Below are positions 1-6,775 of a stretch of DNA of 9,351 nucleotides, piece by piece. The translations under genes and the position numbers were made by a program. Source of the DNA: Gammaproteobacteria bacterium (GTDB lineage: Bacteria > Pseudomonadota > Gammaproteobacteria > Burkholderiales > Thiobacillaceae). The number at the start of each line of letters is the position of its first letter. The stretch's first letter is position 1. The DNA lies in contig JAHJNP010000144.1 of NCBI GenBank assembly GCA_018820745.1, positions 1-9,351 on the forward strand. Reading direction: 5' to 3'. A model generated the notes under the pieces. It saw nothing but the letters and a program-made list of their open reading frames with translations. It was not told where the DNA came from and made no database searches.

Positions 1-1
1 G

Positions 2-1390
2 CTCAAGGATTTTGAAAATGCCGTGCAGGAAGGCTTCGACAACATCGAGCTGATGAAGCGTTTCTCGACGGTCGGCATGGGGCCCAGCCAGGGCAAGCAT
101 TCCAACATGAATGCGCTGCGCATCCTGGCCCGCCTCATTGGCAAGGAACCGCAGCAGGTGGGAACTACCACTGCACGGCCTTTCTTCCATCCGGTACCGA
201 TGTCGCTGTTGGGGGGGCGCGGGTTCACGCCGGAAAGGCGGACGCCGCTGCATGCGCGTCATGACGCACTGGGTGCCCAATGGATGCCGGCCGGCGTCTG
301 GCAACGCCCCGAGTATTACCAGGTAGCCGGCAAGGGGCGCAATGACTGCATTCAAGAGGAAGTAGCCGCCGTGCGCAACGGCGTCGGCATCATCGATGTC
401 GGCACCCTCGGCAAGCTGGAAGTCATCGGCCCGCAGGCGGCAGCGTTTCTTGAGCGTGTCTATATTTCGCGCTACGCCAACCTCAAGATCGGCATGACCC
501 GCTACGCCGTGATGTGTGACGAATCCGGTGTGGTCATCGACGATGGCGTCGTCGGCCGTCTCGCCGAGGATCATTTCTATTTCACCACCACCACATCCGG
601 GGCCGCCGCCATTTATCAGGAGTTGTCCCGCCTGAATACGATGTGGCAACTCGATTGCGGCATCGTCAACCACACGGGCGCGTTCGCCGCGGTCAACCTG
701 GCCGGACCGAAGTCGCGCGAGGTGCTGACCACACTCACTGACGCGGATCTCTCTGCCGCTGCCTTTCCCTACCTGGCGCTGCGCGAAGCCAGCGTCGCCG
801 GCATTCCGGCACGCCTGATGCGAGTCGGCTTCGTCGGCGAATGGGGCTATGAAATCCACGTGCCGGCCAACCAGGGCGCGGCCCTGTGGGATGCCCTGAT
901 GCAAGCGGGCGCTGGCCATGGGATTCGTCCTTTCGGGGTGGAAGCCCAGCGCCTGTTGCGCCTCGAAAAAGGCCACATCATCATCAGCCAGGACACGGAT
1001 GGTCTGACCAACCCATTCGATGTCGGTCTCGACTGGGCACTGAAGATGGACAAGCCTTTCTTCGTCGGCCAGCGCAGCCTGCGGGTCATCGCCCGGCAGC
1101 CGCGCAAGCAGAAACTGGTCGGTTTCGTGCTTGACCAGGACTTCACGGGGACCGCGCCGCAGGAATGCCATCTGGTGATTCATCAGGGTGAGATGGCCGG
1201 CCGTGTGACCAGTATCGCCTTCAGCGCGGCGGTGGGACGAACCATCGGAATGGCTTTTGTCGCGCCGGAACTGGCTGAGGTCGGCAATCCCATCTCGATT
1301 CGTCTGAGCGATGGCAGTCAGGTTCGGGCCACGGTTGTCCGAACGCCTTTCTACGATCCGGAAAACCTCAAACAGAAGGAGGCCGTATGA
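2..1390 (+). CDS. mgdC: N-methylglutamate dehydrogenase alpha (SoxA-like) subunit, C-terminal part; 5' end outside window
   Basis: The frame is open from base 2 with no upstream stop. The GTG at 23 has no ribosome site and lies inside conserved sequence, so this is the last 462 residues of a longer protein (sarcosine oxidase alpha subunits are usually near 950-1000 residues). The visible part begins with the family linker (ELMKRFSTVGMGPSQGK, visible residues 16-32). It then forms a GcvT-like aminomethyltransferase domain, with EEVAAVRNGVGIIDVG near base 355, VGEWGYEIHV near base 835 and a C-terminal barrel with VGRTIGMAFV. In heterotetrameric sarcosine oxidase this domain binds tetrahydrofolate, which accepts the C1 unit. 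The missing N-terminal half would hold the dinucleotide-binding domain. Sequence alone fits sarcosine oxidase SoxA equally well. I chose MgdC because gmaS and mgsABC follow directly. The stop overlaps the next start (ATGA), implying translational coupling. Confidence 0.88.
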   Translation, partial: LKDFENAVQEGFDNIELMKRFSTVGMGPSQGKHSNMNALRILARLIGKEPQQVGTTTARPFFHPVPMSLLGGRGFTPERRTPLHARHDALGAQWMPAGVWQRPEYYQVAGKGRNDCIQEEVAAVRNGVGIIDVGTLGKLEVIGPQAAAFLERVYISRYANLKIGMTRYAVMCDESGVVIDDGVVGRLAEDHFYFTTTTSGAAAIYQELSRLNTMWQLDCGIVNHTGAFAAVNLAGPKSREVLTTLTDADLSAAAFPYLALREASVAGIPARLMRVGFVGEWGYEIHVPANQGAALWDALMQAGAGHGIRPFGVEAQRLLRLEKGHIIISQDTDGLTNPFDVGLDWALKMDKPFFVGQRSLRVIARQPRKQKLVGFVLDQDFTGTAPQECHLVIHQGEMAGRVTSIAFSAAVGRTIGMAFVAPELAEVGNPISIRLSDGSQVRATVVRTPFYDPENLKQKEAV

Positions 1391-2034
1391 ATGCGCCCGT
1401 CTCACTGAGCCCGATTCACGACGCGTTGCTTGCGCGCAACCCGCTCAGCGCTGACTGGAGCGTGATGCCTCCGGCCGTGCTTGGCTTTGACGGCGACGAC
1501 GCGCAACGGGCAGCAGTCGTTGGCATTGCCGATCTGTCGCATCTGCCGCGCGCCGGCGCCAAGGGGCCGGGAGCAGCCGGCTGGCTGGCCGCGCTGGGCC
1601 TGCCTGTGCCGCAACAACCGAATAGCTGGACCACGCTGACGGACGGGGGACTGATTGCTCGCCTGGGGCTCACCGAATTTCTGGTCGATGGCGACGCCTC
1701 AATCACAGACACCCTCATGCAGGCCGGCCGTGCGGCCGGCGTCTATCCGGTGCTGCGCCAGGATGCGTCCTTCGCGCTGTGCGGCGCCCGGGTAAACGAA
1801 CTGCTGCTGCAGACTTGCAATGTCGATTTCAGAACGCTGGACGCCGAGCCGTCGAAGCTGATCCTGACCTCGATGGCCGGCGTCGGCGTCACGATCCTTT
1901 ACACCCGGACGTCCATGCTTCCCTGCCATCGACTCTGGTGCGACGGCACCTATGGTCTTTACCTATGGGACACCCTGGTCGGAATCGCCGAAGAACTCGG
2001 TGGCGGCTGCATCGGGTTGAATGCCCTGCGATGA
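1387..2034 (+). CDS. mgdD: N-methylglutamate dehydrogenase gamma (SoxG-like) subunit
   Basis: This 215-residue protein is the expected size for a sarcosine oxidase gamma subunit (about 180-215). It looks like a degenerate GcvT-type fold: VVGIADLSHLPRAGAKGPGA (residues 44-63) resembles the aminomethyltransferase N-terminal pattern, and LGLTEFLVDGD (93-103) follows. The C-terminal stretch CHRLWCDGTYGLYLWDTL (180-197) is like the family's conserved end. The subunit is thought to have a structural role in the heterotetramer and to carry no catalytic residues of its own. The ATG overlaps the mgdC stop by 4 bases, and a strong Shine-Dalgarno AAGGAGG lies at 1376-1382, four bases before the start. 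Gamma subunits diverge quickly, so the call rests partly on position after the alpha subunit. A SoxG of true sarcosine oxidase is the alternative. Confidence 0.82.
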   Translation: MNAPVSLSPIHDALLARNPLSADWSVMPPAVLGFDGDDAQRAAVVGIADLSHLPRAGAKGPGAAGWLAALGLPVPQQPNSWTTLTDGGLIARLGLTEFLVDGDASITDTLMQAGRAAGVYPVLRQDASFALCGARVNELLLQTCNVDFRTLDAEPSKLILTSMAGVGVTILYTRTSMLPCHRLWCDGTYGLYLWDTLVGIAEELGGGCIGLNALR

Positions 2035-2069
2035 ATGTTCGTAGCCCTTTCTCACGCAACTGTCTTTTT

Positions 2070-2073
2070 GGAG
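2070..2073 (+). promoter_or_regulatory. Ribosome binding site that fixes the gmaS start
   Basis: GGAG at 2070-2073 sits six bases before ATG 2080. An in-frame ATG at 2035 directly abuts the mgdD stop (TGAATG) and would add 15 residues ([15 protein letters not shown]). It has no ribosome site, and the added residues do not resemble glutamine synthetase N-termini, whereas [10 protein letters not shown] does. Reinitiation at 2035 cannot be ruled out. Confidence 0.7.
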
Positions 2074-2079
2074 CCCATC

Positions 2080-3408
2080 ATGACCCCAGCCGAAGCCAAG
2101 ACATTTTTAGCGGACAACAACGTCAAGTACGTTCTTGCCCAGTTCGTGGATATCCACGGAACCGCCAAGGCCAAGTCCGTTCCCGCTGACCATTTCGAAG
2201 ACATCATCACCAATGGTGCAGGCTTCGCCGGTTTCGCCATCTGGGGCATGGGCATCGACCCGCACGGCCCGGACTACATGGCTGTCGGCGACCTGGAGAC
2301 GCTGACGCTCGTGCCCTGGCAGCCCGGTTACGCCCGCATCGTCTGCGATGGCCATGTGCACGGCAAACCCTGGGACATCGATGCCCGGGTTACGCTGAAG
2401 AAGCAGCTCAAGCGCCTGGAGGACAAGGGCCTGACTTTCTACACCGGCCTCGAACCGGAGTTCTCGCTGCTGAAAAAAACCGCCGATGGCCAGATCGTTC
2501 CCTGCGACGATACCGATGCGCTGGCCAAGCCCTGTTACGACTACAAGGGCTTGTCCCGCGCCCGGGGGTTTCTCGAAAAACTCACGGACAGCATCAAGGC
2601 AGTGGGCATCGACGTTTACCAGATCGACCACGAAGACGCCAATGGCCAGTTCGAGATCAACTACACCTTCGAGGACTGTCTGAGTTCCTGCGACCACTAC
2701 ACCTTCTTCAAGATGGCCGCCTCGGAAATCGCCAACGACATGGGCCTGATCTGTTCTTTCATGCCCAAGCCATTCGCCGACCGGCCGGGCAACGGCATGC
2801 ATATGCACATGTCGCTGGGCGACGGCAAAACCAACCTGTTCATGGACAAGAGCGATCCCAACGGGATGGACCTGTCGAAGCTGGCTTACCAGTTCATGGC
2901 CGGTATCCTCAAGCATGCGCCGGCCCTGGCTGCGATCTGCGCGCCCACGGTGAACTCCTACAAGCGCCTTGTCGTGGGCCGCTCGCTGACGGGCGCCACC
3001 TGGGCGCCTGCCTACATCAGCTACGGCGACAACAACCGTTCCTCCATGGTGCGCATTCCCGGCGGCCGCCTCGAACTGCGTCTGCCGGATGGCGCCTGCA
3101 ATCCCTATCTGGCCACGGCTGCAGTCATTGCCGCCGGCCTCGACGGGATCGAAAACGATCTGGATCCGGGCGCGCCCCACAACATGAATCTCTATGAACT
3201 CTCGCCGGAAGAACTCAAGGCCGAAGGCATCGGGATTCTGCCGCAGAACCTGCACGAAGCCCTGCTGGCGCTGGAAAAAGACACGCTGCTGTGCGAAGCC
3301 CTGGGTCCGGTAGCTGGCGAATTCTTGAGTTTGAAACACAGGGAATGGGTGGAGTACATGCGCCATGTCTCCGACTGGGAATTGAAAAGTTATCTGGAGT
3401 TTTTCTGA
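2080..3408 (+). CDS. gmaS: Gamma-glutamylmethylamide synthetase (glutamine synthetase-like, GlnT type)
   Basis: This 442-residue enzyme belongs to the glutamine synthetase superfamily. It should catalyse ATP-dependent ligation of methylamine to glutamate, giving gamma-glutamylmethylamide in the cytoplasm. The N-terminal beta-grasp domain spans about residues 15-100 ([15 protein letters not shown]). The catalytic domain shows the metal ligand pair LEPEF (E125, E127), then [12 protein letters not shown] (E185, E192), GNGMHMHMS (H241, H243; ATP/metal region), NSYKRL (292-297, glutamate-binding loop) and [13 protein letters not shown] (325-337, with E332 and R334). The adenylylation-loop tyrosine motif of GlnA-I is absent, as expected for GlnT/GmaS proteins. 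An ordinary glutamine synthetase activity is the alternative, but placement between mgd and mgs genes strongly favours GmaS. It lies 45 bases after mgdD and 49 before mgsA, so it is probably in the same transcript. Confidence 0.93.
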   Translation: MTPAEAKTFLADNNVKYVLAQFVDIHGTAKAKSVPADHFEDIITNGAGFAGFAIWGMGIDPHGPDYMAVGDLETLTLVPWQPGYARIVCDGHVHGKPWDIDARVTLKKQLKRLEDKGLTFYTGLEPEFSLLKKTADGQIVPCDDTDALAKPCYDYKGLSRARGFLEKLTDSIKAVGIDVYQIDHEDANGQFEINYTFEDCLSSCDHYTFFKMAASEIANDMGLICSFMPKPFADRPGNGMHMHMSLGDGKTNLFMDKSDPNGMDLSKLAYQFMAGILKHAPALAAICAPTVNSYKRLVVGRSLTGATWAPAYISYGDNNRSSMVRIPGGRLELRLPDGACNPYLATAAVIAAGLDGIENDLDPGAPHNMNLYELSPEELKAEGIGILPQNLHEALLALEKDTLLCEALGPVAGEFLSLKHREWVEYMRHVSDWELKSYLEFF

Positions 3409-3411
3409 GTG

Positions 3412-3440
3412 AGCCATGGCCCTGCCCACGGGCTGAGGCT
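3412..3440 (+). other. Possible RNA hairpin between gmaS and mgsA
   Basis: AGCC (3412-3415) can pair with GGCT (3437-3440), and inside it GCCC (3419-3422) with GGGC (3430-3433) around a 7-base loop. There is no T-run after it. If real, it could stabilise or process the transcript between gmaS and mgsA, so the two halves of the operon could be made in different amounts. Such short GC stems arise often by chance at this base composition. Confidence 0.25.
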
Positions 3441-3457
3441 GGCAATGGGAGGAAGTT

Positions 3458-4366
3458 ATGTGTGGAATTGTTGGTTTGCTGGTCAAGACGCCTGCCCTGA
3501 GCGAACGCCTGGGTGAGCTCATGGTGCCGATGCTGATCGGGATGACGGAGCGCGGCCCCGATTCGGCCGGCCTGGCCGTGTTCACAGCCGCGCTGCCGGC
3601 CAATGAGCGCAAGCTCAGTCTCTACTCCGGTCTCACCGAAGAAGGTGCCGATTTCAATTGGCAGGGGCTTGCGCATGACATGAAGGCGCATCTAGGCGTT
3701 GCGGCCAAGGTCGAGGCCAAGGGCAATCATGCGATCCTGACCGCGGCGCTCGACCCGGAAGTGATCAAGCGCTGGATCCGGGAACACCATCCGCGGCTGT
3801 ATCTGCTCTCGACCGGACGCAGCATCGATCTGTACAAGGACATCGGCACCCCGGCGGACGTTGCAGCGCGTTACGATTTCATGCACATGAAGGGCACCCA
3901 TCTGGTCGGGCATACCCGGATGGCGACCGAATCGGCCGTCACCCCCGAGCGCGCCCATCCCTTCACCGCCGGCGAGGATTTCTGCCTGGTGCACAACGGA
4001 TCCTTGTCCAACCCGAACGGCATCCGCCGCATGCTTGAACCGCGCGGCATCCATTTTGAAACCGACAACGATACCGAGGCAGCCTGCCGCTTTCTGGAGT
4101 GGCGCCTGCGCGAGGGCGACGATCTGGAGATTGCGCTGCAGAAGGGCTTTGAAGAACTCGACGGTTTCTACACTTTCCTGATGGGCACGCCGGACAAGCT
4201 CGCCCTGATACGTGACCCCTTCGCCTGCAAGCCGGCGGTGGTGGCGGAAACCGATGACTACGTGGCGATCGCGTCCGAATTCCGTTCGCTGGCACACCTG
4301 CCGGACGTCAAACACGCCCATGTTTTCGAGCCTGCACCCGAGGAGATGTACGTATGGACAGTCTGA
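3458..4366 (+). CDS. mgsA: N-methylglutamate synthase subunit A (class II glutamine amidotransferase domain)
   Basis: This 302-residue protein is an Ntn-hydrolase amidotransferase. It starts MCGIVG, so Cys2 becomes the N-terminal nucleophile after Met removal. ERGPDSAGL (31-39), VGHTRMAT (150-157), HNGSLSN (179-185) and TDNDTEA (202-208) are the standard substrate and oxyanion motifs. It should release the methylamine moiety of gamma-glutamylmethylamide for transfer to 2-oxoglutarate by MgsC. It corresponds to the GlxB type of stand-alone glutamate-synthase amidotransferase. About 110 residues separate ERGPDSAG from GHTR, much longer than in PurF, and appear to be an inserted subdomain (about 45-140). 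The Shine-Dalgarno GGAGG lies at 3448-3452, five bases before the ATG. The 3' end overlaps mgsB by 13 bases. Without the context it would be annotated only as a class II amidotransferase. Confidence 0.9.
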   Translation: MCGIVGLLVKTPALSERLGELMVPMLIGMTERGPDSAGLAVFTAALPANERKLSLYSGLTEEGADFNWQGLAHDMKAHLGVAAKVEAKGNHAILTAALDPEVIKRWIREHHPRLYLLSTGRSIDLYKDIGTPADVAARYDFMHMKGTHLVGHTRMATESAVTPERAHPFTAGEDFCLVHNGSLSNPNGIRRMLEPRGIHFETDNDTEAACRFLEWRLREGDDLEIALQKGFEELDGFYTFLMGTPDKLALIRDPFACKPAVVAETDDYVAIASEFRSLAHLPDVKHAHVFEPAPEEMYVWTV

Positions 4367-5043
4367 ATTTCGATCTGGCAACGACCCCGTTGCGCGAACT
4401 GAATCAATTCCTGCATCACGAAGCCAAGACCGGCCAGGTGAAACAGGTCACGGTGCTCAATCCGGACGGCGCGCACAACATTGCGGTGGGCCTCGACTGC
4501 CCGGTCGAGGTCGAGGTGCAGGGGCATGCCGGCTATTACGCCGGCGGCATGAACAAGACCGCAACGGTCACGATCTTCGGCAGCGCCGGCACCGGCGTGG
4601 CCGAGAACATGATGAGCGGCAAGGTGCATGTCAAAGGCTTCGCCTCCAACAGTGCCGGCGCGTCCGCGCATGGCGGCCTGCTGGTCATCGACGGCGACGC
4701 CGGCCTGCGGTGCGGCATTTCGCTCAAAGGCGGCGACATCGTGGTGGGCGGATCGGTCGGCAGCTTCTCCGCCTTCATGGCGCAGGCCGGCCGCATGGTG
4801 ATCTGTGGCGATGCCGGCGATGCGCTGGGCGATTCGCTGTACGAAGCCGTGCTGTATGTGCGTGGCACCATCAAGTCGCTGGGCGCCGACGCGCAGGTCG
4901 AGCCAATGAGCGAGACCGATCTCGCCGTCGTCGCCGATCTGCTGAGCCGGGCTGGCATGAATCACGCCCCCACGGAATTCAAGCGCATCGCTTCCAGGCG
5001 CGAGCTGTACCACTGGAACGCCGACGCCAATCAGGAATATTGA
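4354..5043 (+). CDS. mgsB: N-methylglutamate synthase subunit B (glutamate synthase GXGXG domain)
   Basis: This 229-residue protein forms a right-handed beta-helix like the C-terminal GXGXG domain of large-subunit glutamate synthase. Glycine-rich turns recur through the middle: GHAGYYAGGM (57-66), FGSAGTGVAENMMSG (75-89), ASAHGGLLVIDGDAG (103-117), GGDIVVGGSVGSF (126-138) and GRMVICGDAGDALGDSLY (146-163). The domain has no catalytic residues known to me. It is structural and supports communication between the amidotransferase and FMN sites, here as a separate subunit (GlxC type). Start ATG 4354 has GAGGAG at 4340-4345, eight bases upstream, inside the mgsA coding region. The 13-base overlap with mgsA implies coupled translation. 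mgsC begins 11 bases after its stop. Confidence 0.9.
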   Translation: MDSLNFDLATTPLRELNQFLHHEAKTGQVKQVTVLNPDGAHNIAVGLDCPVEVEVQGHAGYYAGGMNKTATVTIFGSAGTGVAENMMSGKVHVKGFASNSAGASAHGGLLVIDGDAGLRCGISLKGGDIVVGGSVGSFSAFMAQAGRMVICGDAGDALGDSLYEAVLYVRGTIKSLGADAQVEPMSETDLAVVADLLSRAGMNHAPTEFKRIASRRELYHWNADANQEY

Positions 5044-5054
5044 GGACCCGAGCC

Positions 5055-6419
5055 ATGGAAACGAAACCAGAACAGTTGAAGCATGTCTCCCGCGAGGAGT
5101 CCGCCGGTTACGATCGCAAGACCCTCGACTACATCCGCAATGCCGCTGCCCACGGCTTGTATGAAATTCGTGGTCTCGGTGCCAAGCGCAAGCTGCCCAG
5201 CTTCGATGATTTGGTGTTTCTGGGCGCATCGCTATCGCGCTACCCGCTGGAGGGTTACCGGGAGAAGTGTTCCACCAAAACCCTGCTTGGTACCCGCTTT
5301 GCCAAGAAGCCGATCGAGCTGGAGATTCCCATCACCATTGCCGGCATGAGTTTCGGCTCCCTGTCGGCCAACGTGAAGGAAGCCCTGGGGCGCGCCGCCT
5401 CCGAGATGGGCACTTCCACCACGACCGGCGACGGCGGCATGACACAGGAAGAGCGCCTGTCCTCGAAGACCCTGGTGTATCAGTGCCTGCCGTCGCGCTA
5501 TGGTTTCAACCCGGACGACGTGCGCCGCGCCGATGCCATCGAGATGGTGATCGGGCAGGGCGCCAAACCCGGCGGCGGCGGCATGCTGCTCGGGCAGAAA
5601 ATCTCGCCGCGGGTGGCCGGCATGCGCACGCTGCCGGAAGGCATCGACCAGCGTTCCGCCAGCCGCCATCCCGACTGGACCGGGCCGGACGACCTGGCGA
5701 TCAAGATTCATGAATTGCGCGAGCTGACCGACTGGGAGAAACCCATTTACGTCAAGGTCGGCGCCACCCGTACCTTCAATGACGTCAAGCTCGCGGTGCA
5801 TTCGGGCGCCGACGTGGTGGTGGTCGATGGCATGCAGGGCGGCACCGCGGCGACCCAGACCTGCTTTATCGAACACGTCGGCATCCCGACCCTGGCCGCC
5901 GTGCGGCAGGCCGTGGATGCGCTGGAGGATCTGAACATGAAGGATCAGGTCCAGCTCATCGTATCGGGCGGCATTCGCACCGGTGCGGATGTGGCCAAGG
6001 CGCTCGCCATGGGCGCCGATGCCGTATCAATCGGCCAGGGTGTGCTGGTCGCGCTGGGGTGCAACAGCGAAAGCTACATTCAGGATGGCATGCATCACCC
6101 GGCAGACGAAGGCTACGCCGCGCTGGGGACCGCCGCCGGGTTCTGTCACCACTGCCACACCGGCAAGTGTCCGGTCGGCATCACGACCCAGGATGTCATT
6201 CTGGAACAGCGCCTGCAGCCGGAAGTCGGCGCCAAGCGTCTGCGCAACTACCTGAAGACGCTCAACATGGAACTCACCACCATTGCGCGCGCTTGCGGCA
6301 AGCAGAACGTGCACCATCTGGAGCGCGAGGACCTGGTTGCGCTCACCATTGAAGCAGCAGCCATGGCTCGCCTGCCCCTGGCTGGCACGAACTGGATTCC
6401 GGGCGTCACCGGCGACTGA
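5055..6419 (+). CDS. mgsC: N-methylglutamate synthase subunit C (FMN and Fe-S glutamate synthase domain)
   Basis: This 454-residue protein matches the FMN-binding (beta/alpha)8 domain of glutamate synthase (GlxD type), where the methylamino group should be reductively added to 2-oxoglutarate. Motifs are ITIAGMSFGSLS (93-104), TTTGDGGM (122-129), GQGAKPGGGGMLLGQKI (167-183), the VDGMQGGTAA strand (257-266) and the phosphate-binding VSGGIRTGADVAKALAMGAD (303-322). Then comes a cysteine cluster, C364-x2-C367-x4-C372, in FCHHCHTGKCPVG, which aligns with the 3Fe-4S ligands of glutamate synthase. ATG 5055 follows GAGG (5042-5045) at nine bases. The same frame is open back to 4212, but that part runs through mgsB and lacks family sequence. 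No GltD-like reductase subunit is in the window, so the electron donor is not visible. Confidence 0.92.
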   Translation: METKPEQLKHVSREESAGYDRKTLDYIRNAAAHGLYEIRGLGAKRKLPSFDDLVFLGASLSRYPLEGYREKCSTKTLLGTRFAKKPIELEIPITIAGMSFGSLSANVKEALGRAASEMGTSTTTGDGGMTQEERLSSKTLVYQCLPSRYGFNPDDVRRADAIEMVIGQGAKPGGGGMLLGQKISPRVAGMRTLPEGIDQRSASRHPDWTGPDDLAIKIHELRELTDWEKPIYVKVGATRTFNDVKLAVHSGADVVVVDGMQGGTAATQTCFIEHVGIPTLAAVRQAVDALEDLNMKDQVQLIVSGGIRTGADVAKALAMGADAVSIGQGVLVALGCNSESYIQDGMHHPADEGYAALGTAAGFCHHCHTGKCPVGITTQDVILEQRLQPEVGAKRLRNYLKTLNMELTTIARACGKQNVHHLEREDLVALTIEAAAMARLPLAGTNWIPGVTGD

Positions 6420-6440
6420 CGAACGCGTGGAACCCGGGCC

Positions 6441-6510
6441 GGCAGCGCAGCGCGCTTGCCACCTGGGCGCCAGGGTTGGTTAAAGGTCATTGGGTTGTTC
6501 GGCAATGATC
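6441..6510 (+). other. Three consecutive hairpins in the mgsC 3' region
   Basis: The first stem pairs GGCAGCGC (6441-6448) with GCGC-T-TGCC (6452-6460), an 8-bp stem with one bulged T and loop AGC. The second pairs CCTGG (6462-6466) with CCAGG (6470-6474) and is followed by GTTGGTT. The third pairs GGTCATTG (6485-6492) with CAATGATC (6503-6510), with one G-U wobble and a 10-base loop. They lie directly after the mgsC stop and upstream of the sigma-54 promoter, so they belong to the mgs transcript. Possible roles are 3'-end protection or weak termination. No known RNA family is recognised. Confidence 0.4.
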
Positions 6511-6532
6511 AGGGTGTCTTCACACGGTCTGC

Positions 6533-6551
6533 CACGAGGGCGCCCCTCGTG
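6533..6551 (+). terminator. Probable transcription terminator hairpin after mgsC
   Basis: CACGAGGG (6533-6540), loop CGC, CCCTCGTG (6544-6551) is a perfect 8-bp stem. The following bases, TTGAATTCTT, are T-rich but not an unbroken T-run, so intrinsic termination may be partial. Its place between the mgs operon and a separate promoter fits a terminator. Confidence 0.55.
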
Positions 6552-6583
6552 TTGAATTCTTGCGCCCGACCTTTCCCTTGATT

Positions 6584-6621
6584 CACGCCAAAACAGTGCG
6601 ATTGTGCACCAAAACAATGCT
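6584..6621 (+). promoter_or_regulatory. Tandem NtrC-like enhancer sites
   Basis: Site B, TGCACCAAAACAATGCT (6605-6621), fits the 17-bp NtrC pattern TGCACCA-N3-TGGTGCA well in its left half, and its right half keeps TGC in register. Site A, CACGCCAAAACAGTGCG (6584-6600), has a good right half (GTGC) and a weaker left half. The two share the core RCCAAAACARTGC and are exactly 21 bp apart, two helical turns, on the same DNA face. They sit about 103-140 bp before the predicted start of transcription, like the paired NtrC sites of enterobacterial glnA. Another RpoN-dependent activator is possible. Confidence 0.6.
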
Positions 6622-6644
6622 CAGCCCATCCCTCGCGGATAGGC

Positions 6645-6692
6645 GTGAGTTAATCACTATCGCTTTATATTCATGTAGATAAAAGATTGAAG
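6645..6692 (+). promoter_or_regulatory. AT-rich spacer with a weak IHF-like match
   Basis: This is the most AT-rich part of the window and lies between the enhancer sites and the sigma-54 promoter, where DNA must bend. TAA-N4-TTGAAG (6680-6692) partly matches a reverse IHF site (YAA-N4-TTGATW). GTGA-GTTAA-TCAC (6645-6657) is a short inverted repeat of unknown meaning. Confidence 0.25.
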
Positions 6693-6697
6693 TGCCA

Positions 6698-6713
6698 TGG
6701 CACGGCGGTTGCT
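6698..6713 (+). promoter_or_regulatory. Sigma-54 (RpoN) -24/-12 promoter
   Basis: TGGCACG-GCGG-TTGCT matches the sigma-54 consensus TGGCACG-N4-TTGCW at every fixed base, including GG at 6699-6700 (-24) and GC at 6711-6712 (-12) at the required spacing. The predicted transcription start is near 6724, giving a leader of about 52 bases to the binding-protein gene. Such a promoter needs an AAA+ activator bound upstream, consistent with the NtrC-like pair at 6584-6621, so the transporter is probably induced under nitrogen limitation. Confidence 0.9.
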
Positions 6714-6724
6714 TATCGTTAGTC

Positions 6725-6741
6725 GAATATTACGAATATTC
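6725..6741 (+). repeat. Perfect inverted repeat at the predicted transcription start
   Basis: GAATATT (6725-6731), spacer ACG, AATATTC (6735-6741). The arms also form a direct repeat of CGAATATT with a 9-bp period (6724, 6733). It covers about +2 to +18, so it could be a repressor operator or a 5' hairpin of the mRNA. It ends 22 bases before the AAGGAG ribosome site at 6764-6769 and does not mask it. Confidence 0.55.
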
Positions 6742-6775
6742 ACTTCGGTAATACCACTTATCCAAGGAGCCCAGC

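Noticed and set aside
2107..3612. 501-residue open frame on the - strand over gmaS
   Set aside because: It mirrors the strongly conserved gmaS frame, has no recognisable domain or ribosome site, and long antisense frames are common in GC-rich coding DNA.
4212..5054. Upstream extension of the mgsC frame, which would give a 735-residue fusion
   Set aside because: The added part runs in another frame through mgsA and mgsB, is Arg-rich and unlike any known domain; ATG 5055 has a ribosome site and starts family-like sequence.
4258..5229. 323-residue - strand open frame over mgsA/mgsB/mgsC
   Set aside because: It is antisense to three well-supported genes, crosses their junctions and has low-complexity His/Ala/Arg-rich composition with no motif.
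6724..6775. Guanidine-I (ykkC) riboswitch in the transporter leader
   Set aside because: The leader is only about 52 bases and lacks the conserved ykkC core sequences; it holds only the inverted repeat and ribosome site.
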